A DNA stretch of 10,540 nt from positions 1 through 10,540 of the forward strand of contig JALRGF010000703.1 of assembly GCA_023253495.1 (NCBI GenBank), read 5' to 3'. The stretch is from Verrucomicrobiales bacterium. Its GTDB lineage: Bacteria > Verrucomicrobiota > Verrucomicrobiia > Verrucomicrobiales > V1-33. Below the pieces are notes generated by a model. The model worked only from the letters and a program-made list of their open reading frames with translations. It was not told where the DNA came from and searched no databases. Below are positions 1 through 8,200 of this stretch, piece after piece. Made by a program: the position numbers and the translations under genes. Within the stretch, counting starts at the first letter, position 1, and every line of letters starts with the position of its first letter.

Positions 1-414
1 AAGGACACGACATCATTGGTGGCGGGAAAAGCGGGGCGGGGCGGGGTGCGCGCGGCGCGCGGGGTGCGTGGTGTGGAGGCGCCGCGGTTCCGCGGGTGTT
101 GTCCGGTGGGGGTGGAGGGATTGGGTGGATTGGGGATGAAGGTGACGCCGCGGACGTGTGCGTTGCGGGTGGAGGATGAATCGATGGTCGGGCGGCACAT
201 TGTGCCCGGAGATGTGGTGGTGCTGGAGCACGGGCGGCCGCCGCGGCCCGGGGAGGTGGTGGCGGCGCTGGTGGACAACGAGAGTGTGTTGCGCGAGTAC
301 CGGGTGGAGAATGGGCAGGCGTTTCTGCGGGCCGCGCATCCGGCGTTGGGGCGGCTGATTCCGGCGCGGGAGCTGGTGATCCAGGGGGTGATGGTGCGGT
401 TGGTGCGCGGTTAG
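1..414 (+). CDS. LexA/UmuD-like S24 family protein, 5'-partial, catalytic Lys replaced by Arg
   Basis: Probable SOS-type regulator or UmuD-like accessory protein; the frame is open to the left edge, so the start and any N-terminal DNA-binding domain lie outside the window. Counting codons from base 1, the peptidase S24 fold covers about residues 36-137. The nucleophile motif is E-S-M with Ser61 (codon 181-183), followed by a GD-V-V-V strand and a G-E-V-V-A-A strand. The family's E-x-T-x-K motif reads E-S-V-L-R, so residue 98 (codon 292-294) is Arg, not Lys. The Ser-to-Arg spacing of 37 equals LexA S119-K156 and UmuD S60-K97, so the alignment is firm. The usual G-D-S-M is D-E-S-M. No Ala-Gly or Cys-Gly bond lies about 35 residues before Ser61; the nearest Ala-Gly pairs are at residues 8-9 and 11-12. 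An ATG at 136 is in frame, but family resemblance begins upstream of it. The gene sits 91 bases before the polymerase gene on the same strand, fitting a regulator plus translesion cassette. Autocleavage is probably lost (inference). Confidence 0.75.
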   Translation, partial: KDTTSLVAGKAGRGGVRAARGVRGVEAPRFRGCCPVGVEGLGGLGMKVTPRTCALRVEDESMVGRHIVPGDVVVLEHGRPPRPGEVVAALVDNESVLREYRVENGQAFLRAAHPALGRLIPARELVIQGVMVRLVRG

Positions 415-441
415 GGGCGGCAGGCGGGAAATGGGGCGGGC

Positions 442-489
442 GGGGGCCGGGCGGAAAGGCCGCGGCCCCGGAAGCGGAAGCCGGCCCCC
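442..489 (+). repeat. Inverted repeat in the leader of the polymerase gene
   Basis: Bases 442-450 (GGGGGCCGG) and 481-489 (CCGGCCCCC) are perfect 9-base reverse complements. Within the 30-base loop lies a 10-base palindrome, GGCCGCGGCC, at 458-467. The structure ends just before the ribosome binding site. No T-run follows, so it is not a standard intrinsic terminator. It could be an mRNA hairpin affecting translation, a protein-binding site, or chance in very GC-rich DNA. Confidence 0.35.
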
Positions 490-494
490 TTCAC

Positions 495-502
495 GGGAGG
501 AG
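495..502 (+). promoter_or_regulatory. Ribosome binding site deciding the polymerase start
   Basis: GGGAGGAG lies 3 bases before the ATG at 506 and 6 bases before the in-frame ATG at 509. The second ATG has the more typical spacing. Either start removes a 25-residue Gly/Arg-rich extension that would result from reading from the upstream ATG at 431, and both place the start right before the conserved DinB N terminus. Confidence 0.65.
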
Positions 503-505
503 CCA

Positions 506-3500
506 ATGATGAGCGAGCGGCCACGATCGATTGTGCATCTGGATGCGGACGCGTTTTTCGCGTCGGTCGAGCAGGCGTCGGACCCGCGGTTGCGCGGGCG
601 GCCGGTGGCGGTGGGCGGCGAATCGCGCGGGATCATTGCGTCGGCGTCGTACGAGGCGCGGAAATACGGGGTGTACACGCCGATGCCGACGGCGCGGGCG
701 CGGAAGCTGTGTCCGCGGCTGGTGGTATTGCCGGGGGACTTTGACAAGTACGAGCAGTTTTCGCGGTGGATGTTCGGGTATGCGCATGATTTCACGCCGG
801 ACGTGGAGCAGGCGAGCATTGACGAAGGGTATTTTGATCTGAGCGGGTGCCGTCGGCCGGCGGTGGAGGTGGCGCAGACGATCCGGCGGGCGATCGGGCA
901 ATCGCTGCGGATTTCGGTGAGCGAGGGGATCGGGAGCACCAAGCTGGTGAGTGCGGTGGCGTCGAAGCTGCGCAAACCCTCGGCCTTGGTGGAAGTGCCG
1001 CGCGGGGCGGAGACGGAGTTTCTGCATCCATTGCCGAACAAGTGGTTGCCGGGGGTGGGTCCGCGGACGTCGGGGCGGCTGCAGGCGGCCGGGCTGGCGC
1101 GGATCGGGCAGGTGGCGGCCACGCCGGTGGAGCTGCTGGAGCTGGTGCTCGGGCGGATGGCGCCGGTGGTGCGGCAGTTTGCGCGGGGGATTGATGACCG
1201 GCCGGTGGTGGCCACGGTGGCGGCCGCAAAGTCGTATGGCCGGCAGGAAACCTTTGTGCAGGATGTGACCGACGAGGAGTGGCTGGTGGCGGTGCTGCGG
1301 CGGATGGCGGACGACCTGATGGCGGCGGTGCGCGCGGACGGCAAGGCGGTGCGCACGGTCACGGTGAAAGTGCGCTACAACGACATGGACGAGGACCAGC
1401 GCAGCGAAACGCTGGTGGAGCCGACCGACCTCGAGACCGACCTGTACGGCCGGCTGCCGGTCCTGTTGCGCCAGGCGTGGAAGCGCCGGGTCAGTCTGCG
1501 GCTGGTCGCCCTGCGTCTGAGCAATGTTTATGACGAATGGTGGCGCACCGAGCTGCCGCTGGCGGACGGGGCGCGGCAGCACGACCAGCGGCGCCGCCTG
1601 GCGCGGGTGGTCGACGACCTGCGGCGCACGCACGGCCGCGAGTGCCTGGTGCGCGGCCACGACCTGCGGTTGCGCGAAGACCCGGTGGCGGAGGCGGAGG
1701 GTCCGGCCGGCCGCGGCCGCCCCGGGGCCGGGCGGCCGCGCGGCGGGCGGGCGGCGGCACCGGTGCTGCCCGCCCTGCCGTTGAATGTGCGCAGCGTGTA
1801 TTCATTTCTCGATTCCACGCTCACACCGGCGGCCGTCGTCGGTCTGGCGGCGCGGCACGGACTGCCGGCGGTGGCGTTGACGGACACGGGAAATGTGCAT
1901 GGAGTGGTCGAATTCGCCCAGGCCGCCCGCGAGGCCGGCATCCAGCCGTTGATCGGGGCGGAAGTGCGGGTCGACGGCCGGCCGCTGCTCCTGTACGTGG
2001 AAAACGAGAGCGGGTACCGCCACCTCAACCGCCTCCTGTCGCGGCTCAATGAAAGCGGGGAGGCGGCGGCGCGGGCGGAGGACGAGACGGAGGACGAGCG
2101 GGGGCGTGATTTCCGGTCCGACGGCGGGAGCGGGCCGGGGGGCGCCGGGCCGTCCGGCGCGCGGGCGTTGGGGGATCGGTCTGCGGCAGCGCGTTTCCCC
2201 GGGGTGGCGGCGCGCCAGCACCGGTCGTTGACCCGCGACGAAGTGGCGGCGGCGGCGGGCGGGCTGGTGGCGGTCGGGGCTGACCCTGAGTTGGCGCCCT
2301 TGTTTCCCGGGGCGTTTTACCAGGCGGTGAGCTCGCGGGCGGAGGCGGAGGCATTGCGTCTGCCCGGGGTCTTCGCGCCGCGCGTCCATTATGCCACGCC
2401 GGCGGACCGGCTGGGGTACGACATTGTGCAGTCGATCCGCACGCGCACGTTGTTGCGGCAGCCGCATCCGGAAAAGCGGTCGGGCGGCGCGTGTCATTTC
2501 CGGCCGCCGGGCAGCGAGCCGTCGTGGTGTCGTGACCACCCCGGGTTGCTGGCGCGCACGCACGAGCTGGCAGCGCGCTGCACGTTCGCCTTTCCGTTCG
2601 GGCCGCCGCAATTTCCCGAGCCGGTGCCGCCCGACGGGTCCACGCCGCGGGAATTTCTGCGGCGCCTGGTGTTTGACGGCCTGCGCGAGCGGTATGGGGC
2701 GCGGGCCGGGGCGTTGCGCGCGCAGGTCGAGGAGGAACTCGGCATCATTGCCGCGGTCGGCTACGAAGGGTATTTCCTGCTGGTCCGGGACCTGCTGGAG
2801 GAGTGCCGGCGGGCGGGCATCGAGTGGATCACGCGCGGCAGCGCGGCGGATTCGCTCGTCTGTTACTGCCTGCGCATCAGCGACGTCTGCCCGGTCCGGT
2901 TTGATCTGTATTTCCGGCGCTTCCTCAACCGGGAGCGGATGGCCTTGCACAAGCTGCCGGACATTGACATCGATTTCCCGCACGACCGGAAGGACGAGGT
3001 GGTGGATCTGGTGCTGGCGCGGTATGGCGCGACCCATGCGGCGGTGGTCGGCGGGTTTTCCACCTTCAAGGCGCGGAGCGCGTTTGCCGAGGTCGCCAAG
3101 GTGCTGGGCATGGCCGAGCGCGACGTGCGCCGGATCACCGCGCATTTCCCCTGGGGCTTCGGCGGCGGCTGGGTGCCTGACGCCCCGGCACCGGCGGGCG
3201 GGCCGCGTCTGCTGGAGCTTCTGAAGACCCGTCCCGAGTGCGCCGATCTGCCGCTTGATGAAGAACCGTGCCGGACCGCGCTGGAAATGGCGGCGCAGCT
3301 CGACGGCCTGCCGCGGCACCCGAAGATGCACCCGTGCGGGGTGGTGGTGTCGGGGCGTCCGATGCACGAGATCACGCCAACGTTCACTGCGGCCAAAGGG
3401 TGGCCGGCGACGCACCTTGACATGGACGCGGTCGAGGCGGCCGGACTGGTCAAGCTGGACATTCTGGCCCAGGGCGGGCTGGCGGTGATGCGGGACACGC

Positions 3501-4972
3501 GCCGGGCGCTGGCGGCGCGCGGCGTGGCCGTCGACCTCGCCGCGCTCGAGCCCTGGGAGGATCCGGAGGTCTGGGAGATGATTGCCGGGGGCGGGGCACG
3601 CGCCGTGCACCACATCGAATCCCCCGCCATGGTCAGCCTGTGCCGCCAGACCGGGGTGCGGGAAATCGACGGCCTGATCGCCATTGTCAGCGTGATCCGT
3701 CCGGGCGCGGCCAACGAGCAGAAGAAGCTCCGGTTCACCCGCCGCTACCAGGGGATGGAGCCGGTGACGTATCCGCATCCGTCACTCGAGCGCTGCCTGC
3801 GCAGCACTTTCGGACTGGTGGTGTACGAAGAGCATATCCTGCAGATCTGCGAGGATTTTGCCGGGATGGCGGCGGGCCGGGCCGACGTATTGCGGCGGGC
3901 GCTGGTCAAGCAGAAGCGGGCGGTGGTCGACGAGATCGGCCGGGAATTTGCCACGTTGGCGGCCGCCCGCGGCCACCCGCCGGAAAAGACGGCGGAGGTG
4001 TGGGAGTTGGTGACCGGGTTTTCCGGTTATGCCTTCTGCCGCGCGCACAGCACGGCGTACGGGGTGGAAGCGTACCAGGCGGCGTGGCTGAAGCGGTATT
4101 TCCCCGCGGAGTTTATGGCGGCCGTGCTCAGCCATGGCAAAGGGTTTTACGACCCGCTGGTCTATGTGCTCGAGTGCCACCGGCTCGGCCTGCGCCTGCT
4201 CCCGCCGTGCCTGAACCACCCCGGGCCGGCCTTTGCCGCGGAGGGCACGGCTCTCCGCGTGCCCGCGCTGCGGACCAAGGGCCTGACCGCCCGCACCGTC
4301 CGCGAATGGCAGGAGGCGCGGGCGACCGGCGGACCGTTCACCTCCATGGCTGACTTTTTCCACCGCGTCCGTCCGCTCGGTGCGGAGCTGGAGGCGCTGC
4401 TGCAAGTCGGCACCTTTGACAGCCTCGGCGCGTCGCGCACGGCGCAGTTCTGGGAAGCACAGTTTCTGCTGCGCACCTTTGGCGGTCCCGAGGCCCGGGC
4501 CACCGGTCAAGGGTGGCTCATTCCGCCGCCCGGCCTTGAGCGGCTGCCCGACCTCCCCCGCGAGGAACCTGCCGCCCGCCAGCGGCTCGTCTGGGAAACC
4601 GAGCGGCTCGGTTTCGCAGTCAGCGGCCACCCGCTCGACCTGTTTCCGGACGTCGCCTGGGAGAGCTACTGCCCGGTGGCGCGCCTCGGTGATTTCACCG
4701 GCCGCACAGTGACCACCTGCGGCCTGGTCGTCGAACAACGCACCCACCACCAGATCACCGGGGAACCGATGAAATTCCTCACCCTGGCCGACCGGACCGG
4801 CCTGATCGAGACCGAGCTGTTTGCCGACACCTACCGCCGTCACGGGCTGGCCACCGTGCGCCACCCGGTCCTCGAGATCACGGCGACCGTGGAGCCGTAT
4901 GAAAACGGACGTGGCCACAGCCTGCGCGTCCTCCGTGCCGGCGCGCCGCGGACACGGGGATCCGGTGCCTGA
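506..4972 (+). CDS. Fused Y-family (DinB/Pol IV-type) and C-family (short DnaE-type) DNA polymerase
   Basis: A 1488-residue protein predicted to carry two translesion DNA polymerases. Residues 1-391 are a complete DinB: H-L-D-A-D with metal ligand Asp13, steric-gate Phe18, S-I-D-E with Asp106/Glu107, helix-hairpin-helix P-G-V-G at 182-185 and little finger about 242-360. All catalytic acids are present, unlike ImuB. Residues 393-424 are a Gly/Arg/Pro/Ala linker. Residues 425-1488 are a DnaE: degenerate PHP domain (about 425-640, with a low-complexity insertion at 516-572), R-G-S-A-A-D-S-L palm motif, P-D-I-D-I-D-F with Asp819/Asp821, third Asp985 in V-K-L-D-I-L, HhH about 1245-1310, OB fold about 1399-1480, and no tau-binding C-terminal domain. 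Clamp-binding motifs are weak: T-E-L-P-L at 348-352 and Q-F-L-L at 1319-1322. No stop, frameshift or internal ribosome binding site appears at the junction. It follows the S24 gene, suggesting SOS-like co-regulation (inference). The start at 506 (or 509) is set by the RBS at 495-502. Confidence 0.9.
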   Translation: MMSERPRSIVHLDADAFFASVEQASDPRLRGRPVAVGGESRGIIASASYEARKYGVYTPMPTARARKLCPRLVVLPGDFDKYEQFSRWMFGYAHDFTPDVEQASIDEGYFDLSGCRRPAVEVAQTIRRAIGQSLRISVSEGIGSTKLVSAVASKLRKPSALVEVPRGAETEFLHPLPNKWLPGVGPRTSGRLQAAGLARIGQVAATPVELLELVLGRMAPVVRQFARGIDDRPVVATVAAAKSYGRQETFVQDVTDEEWLVAVLRRMADDLMAAVRADGKAVRTVTVKVRYNDMDEDQRSETLVEPTDLETDLYGRLPVLLRQAWKRRVSLRLVALRLSNVYDEWWRTELPLADGARQHDQRRRLARVVDDLRRTHGRECLVRGHDLRLREDPVAEAEGPAGRGRPGAGRPRGGRAAAPVLPALPLNVRSVYSFLDSTLTPAAVVGLAARHGLPAVALTDTGNVHGVVEFAQAAREAGIQPLIGAEVRVDGRPLLLYVENESGYRHLNRLLSRLNESGEAAARAEDETEDERGRDFRSDGGSGPGGAGPSGARALGDRSAAARFPGVAARQHRSLTRDEVAAAAGGLVAVGADPELAPLFPGAFYQAVSSRAEAEALRLPGVFAPRVHYATPADRLGYDIVQSIRTRTLLRQPHPEKRSGGACHFRPPGSEPSWCRDHPGLLARTHELAARCTFAFPFGPPQFPEPVPPDGSTPREFLRRLVFDGLRERYGARAGALRAQVEEELGIIAAVGYEGYFLLVRDLLEECRRAGIEWITRGSAADSLVCYCLRISDVCPVRFDLYFRRFLNRERMALHKLPDIDIDFPHDRKDEVVDLVLARYGATHAAVVGGFSTFKARSAFAEVAKVLGMAERDVRRITAHFPWGFGGGWVPDAPAPAGGPRLLELLKTRPECADLPLDEEPCRTALEMAAQLDGLPRHPKMHPCGVVVSGRPMHEITPTFTAAKGWPATHLDMDAVEAAGLVKLDILAQGGLAVMRDTRRALAARGVAVDLAALEPWEDPEVWEMIAGGGARAVHHIESPAMVSLCRQTGVREIDGLIAIVSVIRPGAANEQKKLRFTRRYQGMEPVTYPHPSLERCLRSTFGLVVYEEHILQICEDFAGMAAGRADVLRRALVKQKRAVVDEIGREFATLAAARGHPPEKTAEVWELVTGFSGYAFCRAHSTAYGVEAYQAAWLKRYFPAEFMAAVLSHGKGFYDPLVYVLECHRLGLRLLPPCLNHPGPAFAAEGTALRVPALRTKGLTARTVREWQEARATGGPFTSMADFFHRVRPLGAELEALLQVGTFDSLGASRTAQFWEAQFLLRTFGGPEARATGQGWLIPPPGLERLPDLPREEPAARQRLVWETERLGFAVSGHPLDLFPDVAWESYCPVARLGDFTGRTVTTCGLVVEQRTHHQITGEPMKFLTLADRTGLIETELFADTYRRHGLATVRHPVLEITATVEPYENGRGHSLRVLRAGAPRTRGSGA
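1682..1777 (+). other. Fusion junction: linker between DinB and DnaE halves
   Basis: Residues 393-424 of the polymerase. The DinB half ends with a typical C-terminal helix and a V-R-G-H-D-L-R-L-R-E tail; the DnaE half begins at P-L-N-V-R-S-V-Y-S-F-L-D, which matches the usual start of a PHP domain. The stretch between is almost only Gly, Arg, Pro and Ala, as expected for a flexible tether. Candidate restart codons for a separate DnaE (GTG 1763, TTG 1781, GTG 1787) lack an AGGAG-like sequence at suitable spacing. Confidence 0.75.
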
Positions 4973-5030
4973 CGGGGGCGGTACCGGACGGTGGCGGCGC
5001 GTGATCCTGCCGGGCGCGTTGGCGGTGGGC

Positions 5031-5154
5031 TCCGGGAGACGGGTGCCGCAAAAAGTATAAGTTCCGTGCGATGGTGTCTATTCCGCGGCGGAGGACGACG
5101 GGTAAAATGACAACCGCGGTGTCCGAGACGACCGGCGGGCGGTCCGGGAGACGG
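5031..5154 (+). repeat. 12-base direct repeat in the intergenic region
   Basis: TCCGGGAGACGG occurs at 5031-5042 and again at 5143-5154, 112 bases apart start to start. A weaker partial copy, GTCCGAGACG, is at 5121-5130. The copies lie on both sides of the AT-rich islands. They may be regulator sites or chance; the sequence alone does not decide. Confidence 0.4.
5050..5108 (+). promoter_or_regulatory. Candidate promoter region for the CotH-family gene
   Basis: Two AT-rich islands stand out in very GC-rich surroundings: TATAAG at 5056-5061 (five of six matches to a -10 box) and TAAAAT at 5103-5108 (also five of six). Neither has a good -35 hexamer at 16-18 bases. A third weak candidate is TTGCCC (5181-5186) with GATACA (5203-5208), spacing 16. 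Transcription from the first two would give a structured 5' leader of about 130-185 bases before the ATG at 5246. This is a tentative reading because the sigma-factor consensus of the host is unknown. Confidence 0.25.
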
Positions 5155-5183
5155 CCGGCCGGGCGTCAAGGGCACCGCGGTTG
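5111..5183 (+). repeat. Long inverted repeat between the polymerase and CotH genes
   Basis: CAACCGCGGTG (5111-5121) and CACCGCGGTTG (5173-5183) are perfect reverse complements over 11 bases. The stem extends inward through one T-G wobble and two G-C pairs to 14 pairs, with a 45-base GC-rich loop (5125-5169). No T-run follows on either side, so a standard intrinsic terminator is not supported. It could be a leader hairpin of the downstream gene or an operator-like palindrome. Confidence 0.5.
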
Positions 5184-5245
5184 CCCCGGGACCGCGGCGG
5201 ACGATACATGTCACGGCCGTTTGTTTCCCCCGGGGCCCCCCTCTG

Positions 5246-8200
5246 ATGCAAAAATGGTCGTGGCTCCTTGTCGTTCTGGCGGTGGTCCTGTCGGTGCTTC
5301 CGGCGGCCCCGGCATGGGGTGTGGCCACCGGTGACGGACCGGGCACCGTGGGCACGACGGACGGGACGTCAGAGCTGGAACTGTGGGTGAAAGCCGACGA
5401 CCTCACCCCGGCGGCCGGGGAGGCGGTGGCGGTGTGGCCGGACGCGAGCGGAAACGCACGGCACCTGACGCAGCCGGTGGCCGGGCGTCAGCCGCTCCGG
5501 GTGCCGGACGCGCTCCACGGCCGGCCGGTGGTGCGGTTTACCGACGATTATTTTTCCAGCGTGGTGCTGCCATCTACCGGCAACCAGTTCACGCTGGTGG
5601 CGGTGGTGAAGCCGGCGCGCACCGGGATGTACCACAATATCCTGGATGATGACACCTCGACGCGGCCGATGCTGTGGGTCGACGGTCTGGGCAATTATGA
5701 ATTCAACTACAATACCGGGGCGGTGGCGGCGTCGACCGGCGGGATGGACATTGTCATGGCGATAAAAGCGGCCACCGGTCCGCAGTATTCGCGGTTGTAT
5801 CTGAATGGCCCGGCGGTGACGGCATCGGGGACGAGCAGCTTCACCGTTGCGGCGAACAAGACGTATGACCTGTTCAACCGTGACGACGCGCAGGCGTTTA
5901 CCGGGGATGTGGCGGAACTGATCGTGTACAGCGTCGCTCTGACCCCGGTGGAGATCAACCGGCTCGGCTGGTATCTGCAGCGGAAATACGGACTGGCCGC
6001 CGCCTTTCAGCCGCCCTTTCCCACGCTGACGGGATACACGACGAGCCCGGTCGAGTATGTGATAGGGGCGGCGGTGGTGCCGAATGCGCCGGTGCTCGCG
6101 GGGACCGGCGGGGTGGCGGCCACCGGCTTCACGGTGGCACCGCCGCTGCCGGACGGTCTCGTGATCGATCCGTTGAGCGGGGTGATTTCCGGGGTGCCGA
6201 CGGCGGTGCGGGCGCCGACCGACCACACGGTGACGGCCACGTTTGCCGGACATCCCGATACGACGGTGGTGGTGCGGGTGTCGGTGGTCGGTCCCCGGCT
6301 GGCGGGGTATGCCCCGGCGGCTTCCGTGTTCACGCGCGGGCGGGCGGTGGTGCCGATGGATCCGATGGTGACGGGCGGTCCGGCGACCGGGTTCACGGTG
6401 GTGCCGCCGTTGCCGGCCGGCCTGGTGATGGACGCGTTGACCGGAGTGATTGCCGGCACGCCGGCGGCGGTTACGGCACCGGCCGACTACACCGTTACGG
6501 CTGCCTTTGCCGGACACACGCCGTCGTCGACCGTGCTGCGGCTCGAGGTCGTCGAATTTTCCGACACCCTCGACATCACGGAATTTCTGGCCAGCAACGA
6601 CCGCGGGCTGACTGACGGGCACGGGCGGCATTCGGACTGGATCGAACTGCACAACCACGGGGAGGTGCCGATTGATCTGGCCGGGTGGTCGCTGACCGAC
6701 GCCGCCGGCTCCCTGCGCCCATGGGTGTTTCCGTCGCGGGTGCTGGCACCGGGCGGGTATCTGGTTGTGTTTGCTTCCGGTGACGGCGAGCCGGACGCCA
6801 CCGGCGCGCTGCATGCGAATTTCAGCCTGGCGGCGGGTGGCGAGTACCTCGCGCTGGTGCAACCGGACGGACGCACGGTGGCGCGCGAGTTTGCGCCGGC
6901 CTTTCCGCCGCAGCGCGTCGATGTTTCGTATGGCACCCGGGACCGGCAGACGTACGGCCCGTATGCCACGCCCACCCCGGGGGCGGCCAACGGGTTTTTC
7001 GATGTCTCTTCGGTGCGGGTGACGGCGACGCCGGCCGGGCGCACGTTTTCCGGATCGCTGGCGGTCACCCTGGCCGCCCCGGCCGCCGCCGGCTCGGTCG
7101 TTCGCTACACCCTGAACGGCACGCCGCCGACCGCCGCTTCCCCGGCTTATGACGGCCCGCTGACCGTCACCGCCAACACGCGCCTGCGCGCCCGCGTGTT
7201 CGAGCCCGGCCTCGATCCCGGTCCCGAAACCGGCGAAACGTATCTCAAACTCGGTGCCGACGTGGCCGGCTTCAGTTCCAATCTGCCGCTGGTTTTTCTC
7301 GACCCCGATGCCGCCATTGCCGGGGCCGCGTCGCCCAGCCTGACCGGCACCAATGCCGTCATCATGGCGGTCGATGCCGCGACGGCGCGCGCGGTCGCGG
7401 CCGGCACCCCGGACTACGCCGGCCGCGGTGGCCTGCGCCTCCGCGGGCGCAGCTCGCAGTCGTTTCCCCAGAAGCAGTATAAATTCGAGACCGCGGATGC
7501 CGCCGACCGCGAGACCGGGGCCCCGCTGCTCGGGATGGCGTCCGGTTCCGACTGGGTGCTGTCCGCGCTCTACACCGACAAATCATTGATGCGCAACGTT
7601 TTGGCGTACAGCATGTGGGGGAAATTCGGACACCCCTCGCTGGCAACCCGCTTTGTCGAAGTCTTCCTCAACGACGATGGCGACGGCGAGTTCCGGTATG
7701 CCGACGACTATGCCGGTGTCTATGTGCTGGTGGAGGCGATCACCCTGGAGCGCCTGGGGATGGACGGTCCGCAGGTCGGCACGTCGCCCGACGCCGTGAC
7801 CGGCGGGTTCATCATCGAGACCGGGCCGAGCGACGACCAGGAATTCGCCACCACCGCCAGCGGCCGCACCACCGGCCACAAGCACCGTGATCCGGGACGC
7901 GAGCAGCTGGATACCGTCCAGCGGACGTGGGTGCGCGACTTTTACACCCGCTTCGAGCAGGCGCTTTACGGCGCGGGTTTCCAGCATCCCGCCACCGGGT
8001 TGCCGTACACGGCTTACACCGATGTATCCTCGCAGGTCGACTACCGGATCGCCCGCGAATGGAGCCGCAATTTTGACGGTGGCAGCACGTACAGCCACGT
8101 CCCGCGCGGGGGCCCTCTGACCATGGGACCGCTCTGGGATTACAACTGGGCGTTCGGGAACGTGAATTACGCGGAGGGCGGCGACATTCCCGGTTTCCGG

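Noticed and set aside
136..414. A short S24 protein starting at the ATG at 136
   Set aside because: Family resemblance (the V-x-V-x-x-L-G-x-L-G segment) begins upstream of this ATG and the frame stays open to the window edge, so a start outside the window is more likely. It cannot be fully excluded.
431..505. A 25-residue N-terminal extension of the polymerase from the ATG at 431
   Set aside because: The extension is Gly/Arg-rich, has no DinB resemblance, lies in the leader inverted repeat, and the ribosome binding site at 495-502 points to the ATG at 506 or 509.
506..1681. That the Y-family half is ImuB
   Set aside because: ImuB proteins lack the catalytic acids, whereas Asp13, Asp106 and Glu107 and the steric-gate Phe18 are all present here, as in DinB/Pol IV.
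1802..3778. A 658-codon open frame on the reverse strand opposite the DnaE half, and a 449-codon one at 13-1362
   Set aside because: They lie opposite conserved polymerase or S24 coding sequence and translate to Arg/Pro/His-rich or Ser/Arg-rich low-complexity protein with no family resemblance. Long antisense frames are expected in GC-rich genes.
5071..5334. An 87-codon frame overlapping the start of the CotH-family gene
   Set aside because: It has no ribosome binding site and a low-complexity Gly/Arg/Pro composition, contains the inverted repeat, and overlaps the signal-peptide region of the real gene by about 90 bases.
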